Shown here: positions 28,156 through 36,374 of the stretch, in pieces
Numbering within the stretch: the first letter of the stretch is position 1
Layout of the letters: each line of letters starts with the position of its first letter
Source of the DNA: an uncultured Carboxylicivirga sp.
GTDB lineage: Bacteria; Bacteroidota; Bacteroidia; Bacteroidales; Marinilabiliaceae
Direction: 5' to 3'
Assembly (NCBI GenBank): GCA_947491945.1
Contig: CANLLN010000022.1
Location: 16,856-80,855, forward strand
Length of the DNA stretch: 64,000 bases
Program-made: the position numbers and the translations under genes
Notes under the pieces: generated by a model
Told to the model about the DNA's origin: nothing
The model's input: only the letters and a program-made list of their open reading frames with translations
Databases searched by the model: none

Positions 28156-28187
28156 CACCCGATCTGCAAGGCAGATCGGGTGATTTT
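28156..28187 (+). terminator. Rho-independent terminator between ptb and buk
   Basis: CACCCGATCTGC (28156-28167) pairs perfectly with GCAGATCGGGTG (28171-28182), loop AAG, then ATTTTTAT. Confidence 0.9.
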
Positions 28188-28279
28188 TATTAAAGCATTA
28201 GTGAGCCATAAGTGCAGGGTACTTAACAATACCCTGATATGAAAAATCCGATAAAAATCCCTTAAATTTATGACTAGCT

Positions 28280-29356
28280 ATGAACAAGAAAAAAATCCTT
28301 GTTGTTAATCCGGGTTCTACCTCCACAAAAATTGCTGTTTACTGTGGTGATAAATCTGTTTTTTTAAAAACACTGCGCCATTCGGCAGAGGAGATCAGTC
28401 GCTTTGAAAACATTGCTTCGCAGTTTGAGTTTCGTAAAGAGATCATTGTTAAAGAGCTGCTGGAAGCTGATATTGAGATTGATGACTTTGATGCCATTGT
28501 AGGGCGAGGCGGTATGGTTAAGCCTATTGCCTCTGGTGTTTATGAAGTAAATGAAGCCTTGAAAGCCGATCTGCGCAGAGGTGTTTTGGGGCAGCACGCC
28601 AGTAACCTGGGTGGTTTAATTGCCGATGATATTGCCAAAAATATTGAAGGCGCCCGTGCTTTTATAGCCGACCCGGTAGTCGTTGACGAGTTGCAGGATG
28701 TGGCCCGCATCACCGGACACCCCGATATGCCACGTCGCTCTATTTTTCATGCGCTTAATCAAAAGGCAGTAGCCAAGCGTTTTGCCAAAGAGGTAGAGAA
28801 AAAATATGAAGACCTCAATGTGATAGTGGCGCATTTAGGTGGAGGTATCTCTGTGGGAGCCCACCTAAAAGGAAAAGTTGTAGATGTGAATAACGCATTG
28901 GATGGCTACGGCCCTTTCTCTCCCGAGCGTGCAGGTACATTGCCTACCGGGGCTTTAATTGATGCCTGTTTTAGCGGTAAATATTCCTATGAGGAGATGC
29001 GTAAGTTTGTGAATGGTAAAGGTGGATTAGTGGCCCACCTGGGTACTAATATGGCGAGTGAAGTGGAGAAAAAAGCAGCTGAGGGTGATCCACATCATAA
29101 ACTGATCCATTCGGCCATGGCTTATCAAATCGGTAAAACCATTGGTGGTTGTGCCGCCGTGTTAAAAGGACAAGTCGATGGTATTATTATTACCGGCGGT
29201 ATCGCTTACGACAAGATATTGGTTGAATACCTGAAGGATATGATAGGGTGGTTGGCACCTGTGAAAGTGTATCCGGGTGAAGATGAGATGTGGGCCCTGG
29301 CCGAAAACGGACTGGCCGTGCTCAATGGCGAAGTGAGTTGTAAAACTTATGAGTAG
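28280..29356 (+). CDS. buk: Butyrate kinase
   Basis: ATP-forming butyrate (or branched-chain acid) kinase, 358 residues. Conserved ASKHA features include VVNPGSTSTKIAVY at residue 8, VGRGGMVKPIASGVYEVNE near 74, IVAHLGGGISVGAH near 183 and IITGGIAYDK near 306. It completes the ptb-buk route to butyrate, isobutyrate or isovalerate with ATP gain. 129 bp and a terminator separate it from ptb. Confidence 0.95.
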   Translation: MNKKKILVVNPGSTSTKIAVYCGDKSVFLKTLRHSAEEISRFENIASQFEFRKEIIVKELLEADIEIDDFDAIVGRGGMVKPIASGVYEVNEALKADLRRGVLGQHASNLGGLIADDIAKNIEGARAFIADPVVVDELQDVARITGHPDMPRRSIFHALNQKAVAKRFAKEVEKKYEDLNVIVAHLGGGISVGAHLKGKVVDVNNALDGYGPFSPERAGTLPTGALIDACFSGKYSYEEMRKFVNGKGGLVAHLGTNMASEVEKKAAEGDPHHKLIHSAMAYQIGKTIGGCAAVLKGQVDGIIITGGIAYDKILVEYLKDMIGWLAPVKVYPGEDEMWALAENGLAVLNGEVSCKTYE

Positions 29357-29380
29357 TGTGTCTTCATTTAAAATACAGGA

Positions 29381-29410
29381 ATCCCGCTCTGTAAAAGGCG
29401 GGATTTTTTT
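29381..29410 (+). terminator. Rho-independent terminator of buk
   Basis: ATCCCGC (29381-29387) pairs with GCGGGAT (29398-29404), followed by TTTTTT. Confidence 0.9.
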
Positions 29411-29540
29411 ATCTTGGAGGCGGTTGAAACCTGTCTGGTACTTGAAGATGGATAAAGGGTAACTACAACTTATGAATTGCTTGAGTTGTTGCCTCCTTAG
29501 AAGGTCATCGGTCAGGTCTTACAAAAACTGAAGATAAAAT

Positions 29541-30806
29541 ATGGAAGAATTTAATGCTTATTCATGGGTTATTGGCGCCGCCATTATCATCATTATTTCT
29601 TATGTGTATAACCTGGTGGCTCAAAAAACGCATATACCCAGTGTAATACTGTTGATTGCCAGTGGCTATCTGGCTAAGGAGTTTTTGGGCGTTACCTTTA
29701 ACGAAGAAGAGTGGTTTCTGCCTTTAGAGGTGCTGGGAATTGTGGGCTTAATACTGATTGTACTGGAGGCAGCATTGGATTTGCAGTTACGCAAGGATCG
29801 ACTGCCCTTAATCGGCCTTTCTACCTTTGTGGCGGCTCTATCGCTTTTTTTCAATACCTTCTTTCTGGCCATTGGTATCCGTTATTTTATTGGCAACCTC
29901 GACTGGCTCACCGCCATTATCTACGCCATTCCTCTGTCTATCACCAGCAGTGCCATAGTAATACCCAGTGTGGGGAAACTGCCGCGCGCCAAGCGCGAGT
30001 TTATGATATACGAAAGTACGATTTCCGATATCCTGGGGATCATGTTTTTCTATCTTTTGGTGGAAAACCTGAATACCAACGGAGCCACTATGGTGGGCTT
30101 AAATGTGTTGATTAGCATTGGAGGTACGCTGTTGCTCAGTATCACCCTCTCTTATGCCATGATTCTTCTTTTTCAGCGCATTAAGTCGGATGTTAAGTTG
30201 TTTTTGTTTTTTGCAGTACTCATCTTATTTTATGCCATTGGCAAGCTCTTTCATCTGTCGTCACTTCTTATGATTCTTGTATTTGGCATGGTGCTCGAGA
30301 ATCGTATGTTGTTTTTCAGTGGTTTTATGCGCAAGTACCTGATGGAAGATAATGTGCGCCGTATTTTGGTGGATTTTAAGCTGCTTACGCGTGAGAGTGC
30401 TTTTGTGGTGCGCACCTTCTTTTTCTTTGTGCTGGGCATGTCCATTACGCTGGCCGGTGTGTTCGTGCCCCATATTTTATTGCTGACTGTCTATTTTATT
30501 GTAGGGCTCTTTGCTTTTCGTTGGCTGATGTTTAAAATCATGTTTAAACGCGACTATTTTCCACAGTTTCTAATAGCTCCCCGTGGTCTTATTTCTATTT
30601 TGCTTTTCTTTGCAATACCCAAGGAGTTTAGAATTAATGATTTTGAGTTAGGCATTCTTTTGTTATCTATTGTGGTAACCAGTTTGTTAATGGCATGGGC
30701 TTTGGTATTAAATAGTGTGGGGCGTGTAGGTCGAATAAAACGCTATATGGTGATTGTGAGGGTTTTAAAACGAGGTAAAAACATTGTGAAGCGCCACGAT
30801 GTTTAG
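29541..30806 (+). CDS. CPA-type cation:proton antiporter
   Basis: Integral membrane exchanger of 421 residues with about 12 helices. The conserved Na/H exchanger pattern is visible: VILLIASGYLAKEFLGVTF near 35, LGIVGLILIVLEAALDLQL near 64, and the AIPLSITSSAIVIPSVG unwound-helix block near 130. It lacks the long regulatory C-terminus of NhaP2 or RCK types; only a short basic tail is present. Substrate (Na+ or K+) cannot be told. It is 41 bp upstream of the secreted serine protease gene, possibly one transcript, although no functional link is evident. Confidence 0.88.
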   Translation: MEEFNAYSWVIGAAIIIIISYVYNLVAQKTHIPSVILLIASGYLAKEFLGVTFNEEEWFLPLEVLGIVGLILIVLEAALDLQLRKDRLPLIGLSTFVAALSLFFNTFFLAIGIRYFIGNLDWLTAIIYAIPLSITSSAIVIPSVGKLPRAKREFMIYESTISDILGIMFFYLLVENLNTNGATMVGLNVLISIGGTLLLSITLSYAMILLFQRIKSDVKLFLFFAVLILFYAIGKLFHLSSLLMILVFGMVLENRMLFFSGFMRKYLMEDNVRRILVDFKLLTRESAFVVRTFFFFVLGMSITLAGVFVPHILLLTVYFIVGLFAFRWLMFKIMFKRDYFPQFLIAPRGLISILLFFAIPKEFRINDFELGILLLSIVVTSLLMAWALVLNSVGRVGRIKRYMVIVRVLKRGKNIVKRHDV

Positions 30807-30847
30807 GGCTTGGTATGGAATATGAAATGATTTTTAGGAGAACGGTA

Positions 30848-32989
30848 ATGAAGAGATATATACTTATACTATCGATAATGATGTGGGGGGTGCTAGCTAA
30901 TGCTCAGCTTTCGCAAGGCGGACATCCGGCTCCCATGGATAATTTTCCAAATGCGCTGAAGCTGAAACCGATTCAACAGCCCTTGGCGAAGCAAAGTAAG
31001 CCAGAAGCTTTAGGTAAAGTACCTTTTCGTTTTGCAGAACCTATTTATACAGCGCTCAGTCCTGAAAATTCCGGGGAATGGTCCCGGCAAGGCGATAAAT
31101 ATATTTGGCGTATGGTGGTGCAGTCGGAGGGCGCAAAGAGTCTGAACCTCATATTTGATCGTTTTAACTTAAGACATGGAGAGCAGCTTTTTGCCTATAA
31201 TCCCGATCGGAGCCATGTGTTGGGAGCCTTTACCAACGTCAATAATAATCCCTCCGGCTTATTTGCCATAGCCCCTGTAGCAGGTGATGTGCTGATACTG
31301 GAATTGCAAACACCCTATCCGCCCGATTCAGAACATGATCTGCTGGTGAGTGCTGTTAACCACGATTATGTGGGGGTATTGGAAGTGCTGAAAGACTGGC
31401 GTGATTATGGTTACTCTTGCGACGAGCAGGTCAATGCCGTTTGTAAGCCCATTAATACCGATGAGGTGAATCGTGCGGTATGTAAGATAATGATTGATGG
31501 CGCAGAGTTTTGCTCCGGTACCATGGTAGCCAACAGCAAAAAAAACGGCAAGCCCTATTTTCTTACTGCGGCACACTGTTTCAAGTATCTCAATCTAACG
31601 GCTCAAAATGTGATTTTCTATTTCAGTTTCGAGTCATCAACCTGTGATCCTACCACGGTTGGTACCGATGTGCAGACCCTTTCTGGTGCGCAACTGGAGG
31701 CCTATATGGATGATCTGGATTTTGCATTGCTGCGCCTGGATAAGATGCCGCCGGCCGATTATCATCCTTACTGGGTAGGCTGGACGCTGGATAAACAAAT
31801 AGATAATGTTGTTTATACGGTTCATCATCCCAATAAGGATATTAAAAAGGTATCGGTATCGCAGGCCGCACCCATCCCCACTACTTTTGATTTCTATGGG
31901 CTGTTTCGTTCGGATGCACACTGGTTAGTGGAGCAATGGCAGGTGGGAACCACGGAGGGAGGCTCATCAGGTGCCGGATTGTTTACCGATTCACACAAGC
32001 TGATTGGCTATTTATCAGGTGGTGAAGCCGGGTGTGGGAATCCTGTTAATGATTACTTCGGGCGTTTGAATAAGGCCTGGGATAGCGAAACGGCAATCAA
32101 CAAGCAGTTAAAGTACTGGTTGGATGATGCAGATCTGGGTGTTAACAGCATTTCTGGTTACGATTTTTATGCCGATAAGTTGCTCTTATCGCATTATCAT
32201 GAAGGAGATGTAAAAACGCTTTACCGTGATGTGCAGTTCGATGGCAGCTTGTCGGGGCACAATAGCTTGCACTACACGGCCTATGCCGAGCGCTACGATG
32301 GCTTTGCCGAGGCCTCCATTGCCGGTGTATATCTGAGACCCGCACAGGTAGAGTCAGCCGGTAGCAACCAAACTTTCAACCTGAAGATATGGAAGGATGT
32401 GGATGGCTTGCCCGGCGAGGAGTTATGGAAGCTTAACGATGTGCCACTGGGTGAAATTTCAACGGCTCAACAGCTGTTTGTGCTGGATGAGCCGGTGGTG
32501 GCAGAAGGATCTGTTTTTGTAGGTGTAGAGCTGAGTTACGACCCTGTATCGGTGGATACACTGGCCCTTTATCAGGTGCTGCCGCAGGGCAAGGCTCCGG
32601 CCGATAATACGGCTTTTATATTGGATAATCAGGAATGGAAGCCCTATAATACTCTGCATCCTCAAGGTGATAATGGCGCTTACTTAATTGATTTGTTAAT
32701 CGTGAATAGTGAAGTGGGAACCGATGATGACAGCTTGAAGATAGCTAACGATGGAATTCGTATCTCTCCTAATCCTATACGCAACGGGGTGCTTAAATTT
32801 ACCTCGGATTATCATACGCTTCGGCAAATTGAAGTTTATGGGCTTAATGGGCGTCGCATGAAAGCTTTTCGGGTGCGTAACCCCAGGGGCGACAGCTTTG
32901 ATGTGGCTGATTTGCCGCCCGGCATTTACCTCGTACGGTTTAAAACAGAAACCCACTCTGTGGTTAAAAAAGTATTGCTGCTTAATTAA
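30848..32989 (+). CDS. Secreted trypsin-fold serine protease with type IX secretion sorting domain
   Basis: Extracellular protease of 713 residues, started at ATG 30848, which gives a signal peptide (MKRYILILSIMMWGVLANAQ). A prodomain covers about 20-190. The catalytic domain shows His243 (LTAAHCF), Asp291 (DDLDFALLRLD) and Ser374 (TEGGSSGAGLF), the arrangement of lysyl endopeptidase-like enzymes; DEQVNAVCKP and other Cys pairs fit. A beta domain follows (470-625). The C-terminal 75 residues (RISPNPIRNGVLKF, then LPPGIYLVRF and a basic VVKKVLL end) are a T9SS type A sorting domain. Lys specificity is not certain. Confidence 0.9.
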   Translation: MKRYILILSIMMWGVLANAQLSQGGHPAPMDNFPNALKLKPIQQPLAKQSKPEALGKVPFRFAEPIYTALSPENSGEWSRQGDKYIWRMVVQSEGAKSLNLIFDRFNLRHGEQLFAYNPDRSHVLGAFTNVNNNPSGLFAIAPVAGDVLILELQTPYPPDSEHDLLVSAVNHDYVGVLEVLKDWRDYGYSCDEQVNAVCKPINTDEVNRAVCKIMIDGAEFCSGTMVANSKKNGKPYFLTAAHCFKYLNLTAQNVIFYFSFESSTCDPTTVGTDVQTLSGAQLEAYMDDLDFALLRLDKMPPADYHPYWVGWTLDKQIDNVVYTVHHPNKDIKKVSVSQAAPIPTTFDFYGLFRSDAHWLVEQWQVGTTEGGSSGAGLFTDSHKLIGYLSGGEAGCGNPVNDYFGRLNKAWDSETAINKQLKYWLDDADLGVNSISGYDFYADKLLLSHYHEGDVKTLYRDVQFDGSLSGHNSLHYTAYAERYDGFAEASIAGVYLRPAQVESAGSNQTFNLKIWKDVDGLPGEELWKLNDVPLGEISTAQQLFVLDEPVVAEGSVFVGVELSYDPVSVDTLALYQVLPQGKAPADNTAFILDNQEWKPYNTLHPQGDNGAYLIDLLIVNSEVGTDDDSLKIANDGIRISPNPIRNGVLKFTSDYHTLRQIEVYGLNGRRMKAFRVRNPRGDSFDVADLPPGIYLVRFKTETHSVVKKVLLLN

Positions 32990-33017
32990 GTATAGAGTTG
33001 ATGACTTTAAGTTTTTC

Positions 33018-33066
33018 ATTTATCGGATGACCAAGCAATTGTATATTCCTTGGTCATCCGATAAAT
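33018..33066. repeat. Hairpin with TTATCGGATGAC arm, copy 2 (bidirectional terminator position)
   Basis: ATTTATCGGATGACCAAG (33018-33035) and its perfect complement at 33049-33066 form an 18-bp stem with a 13-base loop. It lies between two convergent genes and is preceded by TTTTT-like runs on one side, so it may also terminate. The core arm is shared with 14083-14132. Confidence 0.8.
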
Positions 33067-33095
33067 ACTCATAATTCTTTCTTTAAGTAGAGCAG

Positions 33096-34058
33096 CTACT
33101 TGCTTATTTTTAAGTTGTCGAGGCAGAAATACATGGGTAGTTCAAATTCCGCATCGTCATCGCGCGATGAGCTCAACTGAAAGCCCAGTTGGTGAACGGC
33201 GCCCAGTTCGCTTAGTGACAGTTCCTCCCATTCCGACACAATGAATTTATCGGCGGTGGCTTGGGGGCGATAATCAGCCAGCAGAAACTTAGCAGGAGTA
33301 CCCATGGGGTTGCCAGCACTGTCGTAACCCGTTATGGTGAGCAGGAAGTAATCTTTTCCCTCCTTTTTGTTAAAGCCGCTTTGCATGTAAAGATAACTAC
33401 GTGTGCAGTTGTTAAGGGCGATGCTTTTAAGGGTGTGCGCCTTATTATCGGCAAAAGAAATGCGATTGCTGTATCCGTCCTGTTGTTTGAAAATCATGAA
33501 ATTATCCGACTCTTCAGCCGCCGTTCTTCCATAAGCACTAAACTCGCCTCTTGAGGCCGAATTGGATGTACTGGCATTTTTGCTCACGGCAAAGCCACTC
33601 CACTCATCTGCGTCCGGGGTGCCCGGCAGGCAGGGATATTGCACGTATTTAAACTGATGCAGGTTGTTTTCGGGCGTGTTGTTATAGCCGTTTTCGTTGA
33701 AATCATCAAACTCCTCAAACGAATTGATATCAAGGGAATGAACCTTTATGTGCATCGTGTCGCTGCCATAGGGTGTTTCAACAGAAAATATAAATCGGTA
33801 TAGTCCCAGGGCACGATTCTCAAAGGTGTAATCTTTATCATTGTGGATGGCTTCGGTAATTCCTTCCTCATACCAGGCATATTCTGAGTTAATGTCGTAG
33901 GTTATTTTGGGTTCTATCACTACGGCACTATCTGTGTCAAAGTCAAAGCCGTCATTGGGCATCTTCAGAAAAATTTCTGGCGGTGGTATGTCTTTTTCGT
34001 TATTGTTGCAAGCTGCAAAGCCGAGGGCGATAAAGAGTATATAGCCGTATTTTAACAT
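33096..34058 (-). CDS. DUF4465 domain lipoprotein
   Basis: Protein of 320 residues. The signal ends in a lipobox (ALGFAACNN, Cys16). An Ig/PKD-like region (20-110) precedes a DUF4465-type domain recognisable by the SGFAVSKNASTSN and GRTAAEESDNFMIF segments, an all-beta jelly-roll family frequently found at the Bacteroidota cell surface beside TonB receptors. Last gene of a five-gene minus-strand operon; only one base separates it from the thioredoxin lipoprotein gene. Ligand unknown. Confidence 0.75.
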   Translation of the reverse strand: MLKYGYILFIALGFAACNNNEKDIPPPEIFLKMPNDGFDFDTDSAVVIEPKITYDINSEYAWYEEGITEAIHNDKDYTFENRALGLYRFIFSVETPYGSDTMHIKVHSLDINSFEEFDDFNENGYNNTPENNLHQFKYVQYPCLPGTPDADEWSGFAVSKNASTSNSASRGEFSAYGRTAAEESDNFMIFKQQDGYSNRISFADNKAHTLKSIALNNCTRSYLYMQSGFNKKEGKDYFLLTITGYDSAGNPMGTPAKFLLADYRPQATADKFIVSEWEELSLSELGAVHQLGFQLSSSRDDDAEFELPMYFCLDNLKISK

Positions 34059-34059
34059 G

Positions 34060-35472
34060 TTAATTCAGTTTAAAGTAATGATCCAGGAAGCCGGGAATCT
34101 GTTCGGCACTAATTCGTTTGGCCAGTATTTTTTTGTCTTTGTCCAGTATGTAAATTACCGGGGTACTGTATATGTCATAGTTATTCCTGAAGTTGCTTTT
34201 GTTGTACGGATCGTACAGATGAATCCATTCGTGCAGTCCGTGTTGGTTAATAAAATCCACCCAGGGTTCTTTCTCCCACTGTGTGTACACGGCGATTATT
34301 TTTATGTGTTGGTCGGAATATTTTTGCCATACATCCGTATTCAGTTTGGGCACTTCCTTGCTACAGTGTCCGCATTCGGGTTCCCAGAACACCAGTATAC
34401 TGATGTCGGCACTCACTTCGCTTAGTCGGAAGAACTCACCGTTGTGCGATTGCATTTTGAAGTCAGCAGCTTTTTGTCCCAACAGGTTAGGTTTAATTTT
34501 ATGTACCCGCTCCTTTAGCTTGGTCAGAAAGTCCTCATCTACCCAGTCGGCGTGGCCGCTTAGGTAATACGTTTCGCCCAGTGCCACCAGGAGTGCATCC
34601 ATGCCCATTATCTTGCTTTCGTTGGCGCGGTTGAATAAATGCTGAATCAGGTACTTCTCCATCTCGTAATTGCCTTGGGCCATGGCAATAACACGATGCG
34701 ACTCTTTAATAAGCGTGTCGGGCACTTGCAGCACCACTTTGTCAAAATAGGTATCCAGCTTATTGGTAAAAAAAGGAGTACGCAGCATGCGGGCATCGTT
34801 CATTTGGATGTTATCGAAGTAATGCGCTTTGTAATAATCATAGCGCATGCGCTGAACCACAGAGTCCGGGTTAAGGGAGCCTTGGGGTGCCTGCATTCTT
34901 GGTACTTCAACTTCTTGGGTGGCCTTTAAAAAGAGGCTTAGGAAACTGTTGGGATATTTCTTCACCAGTGTTTCATATTTTTTATTCACATCTTCCGATA
35001 AAGTGGCCATTTGCTCTTGCAGCATTTTTTTACGGGCTGCATCGGGCGCTGCCTTCAGCTGCTCCTGAATGGGGGCTGCCTCCCGCTGCTTGCTTATCAT
35101 ATATTGTTGGTAGCCTAAAAAATCGGTGCTTTCAGGTGCTCCTTCCAGCTTCATGTTGTTCAGTAGATCATCTTTCGAAGTACTGATGTTCATGCTTTGG
35201 TCGCTGCCAATCAATAGGTCGAAATAGCTTTTATCTTCCAGAAACAGCACGTATAGGCCTTCGTCCAATTTATCTTCTCCCTCAAATACAAAGTTGCCTT
35301 TTTCGTTGATAAAGGTGGTATCCTTCACCAGCATCTTTTTGTTAAAATAATAACCCAGTATGAGTGTTGAATCGCTGTAATTATTGATATTGACATGGAT
35401 GCGATGTCCCTGTGCCTGGACTCCGGAAAGAGATATACATAATAAAGCTGTGATGGTGTGGAGGTATCTCAT
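34060..35472 (-). CDS. Thioredoxin-fold protein (DUF4369/DUF5106-like plus AhpC-TSA/TlpA domain)
   Basis: Secreted or lipid-associated protein of 470 residues with a signal peptide (to VQAQG, about 21). Residues 25-125 are a DUF4369-like beta domain, 130-320 a helical DUF5106-like region, and 325-470 a thioredoxin fold with the redox motif in VFWEPECGHCSKEVPKL (CGHC) and the cis-Pro region IYSTPVIYILDKD. Such proteins act as periplasmic disulfide reductants or isomerases in Bacteroidota. Cotranscribed with the GT2 gene upstream (1-base gap). Confidence 0.85.
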   Translation of the reverse strand: MRYLHTITALLCISLSGVQAQGHRIHVNINNYSDSTLILGYYFNKKMLVKDTTFINEKGNFVFEGEDKLDEGLYVLFLEDKSYFDLLIGSDQSMNISTSKDDLLNNMKLEGAPESTDFLGYQQYMISKQREAAPIQEQLKAAPDAARKKMLQEQMATLSEDVNKKYETLVKKYPNSFLSLFLKATQEVEVPRMQAPQGSLNPDSVVQRMRYDYYKAHYFDNIQMNDARMLRTPFFTNKLDTYFDKVVLQVPDTLIKESHRVIAMAQGNYEMEKYLIQHLFNRANESKIMGMDALLVALGETYYLSGHADWVDEDFLTKLKERVHKIKPNLLGQKAADFKMQSHNGEFFRLSEVSADISILVFWEPECGHCSKEVPKLNTDVWQKYSDQHIKIIAVYTQWEKEPWVDFINQHGLHEWIHLYDPYNKSNFRNNYDIYSTPVIYILDKDKKILAKRISAEQIPGFLDHYFKLN

Positions 35473-35473
35473 T

Positions 35474-36370
35474 TTACTGTTTTTTATTTACAATCTGTGT
35501 CTTGAGTCGAAATAAATAAAGTAATTTATAAAGATCAAATAGAAGTATTGAAGGGTAAATAGCCTCAAGGAAGTAGGCCAGGGCTTTGTTAAAAATAATA
35601 AACAGGGCGGCCATCGAATGTATTACAGGGGCAGGCATGCTTGCCTTCAATAGTTTTATGGCTTTGTGCTTTTCCAATGCTTTTGAGTTGGTAAAGCAAT
35701 AGATGTTCCATAAGTTATTTAACGATTCGCGGGTTTTTGCCAGAAATACAGGTGCCGGCTCCAGTCCCAGATGAATCACTTTGTTATCAATTTGCTGAAA
35801 GACGATTTGTCGGAGGCGCAGCTGAATGCCAAAAAGTGTGTCTTCGTTGCCGTAGCCTTTTATGCGCTCATCAAACTGTATGCGTCTGAATAGTTCGGCA
35901 TCTATCATAAAGTTAGACGACAGAAAACTTACAGAGTGGCGGTCGTATTTAATGCGTGCCTCTCTTTTTCGTCCATAGTTCCATCGGAGGCGAAGACTGC
36001 GTTTTTGAGGTCGTTCGCCGTAAGCAAGCCTCCCGATAACGAGGGGCAGCTTAATAACATTGGGCTGCGCATAGCTTTGCACAAATCCGTTGGACACCAT
36101 ACAGTCGCCATCGATAAACAAAATCTTTTGGTAGCGGGCATAATGCCCCAGTCGGTTGCGTGTGGCTGCCCGTCCCTTATTCTCCTGTTCGTAATAACGC
36201 ACATAGGGCAGTTGCTTCAGGGGGCGGTTGACCGTGCGAATATTATCCGCTGAGCCATCGTCCAGTACGATAACTTCGCCCGTAATGCCCGACTGCTCAA
36301 ATTGTTTATTTAAGGCAGCTGCCAGCGCTCTTACATCAACATTATAAACCGGTATACAAATACTAAGCAT
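35474..36370 (-). CDS. Glycosyltransferase family 2
   Basis: GT-A fold transferase of 298 residues. It shows the family's start LSICIPVYNVDVRALAAAL, the nucleotide-sugar acidic pair VIVLDDGSADN near 35, and the metal-binding DxD as FIDGDCMVS near 92. The C-terminal 60 residues contain a hydrophobic, probably membrane-associated stretch (ALFIIFNKALAYFLEAIYP). Donor and acceptor unknown. It lies four bases after the Xaa-Pro aminopeptidase gene and one base before the thioredoxin gene, an odd operon context for a glycosyltransferase. Confidence 0.88.
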   Translation of the reverse strand: MLSICIPVYNVDVRALAAALNKQFEQSGITGEVIVLDDGSADNIRTVNRPLKQLPYVRYYEQENKGRAATRNRLGHYARYQKILFIDGDCMVSNGFVQSYAQPNVIKLPLVIGRLAYGERPQKRSLRLRWNYGRKREARIKYDRHSVSFLSSNFMIDAELFRRIQFDERIKGYGNEDTLFGIQLRLRQIVFQQIDNKVIHLGLEPAPVFLAKTRESLNNLWNIYCFTNSKALEKHKAIKLLKASMPAPVIHSMAALFIIFNKALAYFLEAIYPSILLFDLYKLLYLFRLKTQIVNKKQ

Positions 36371-36374
36371 TTGC

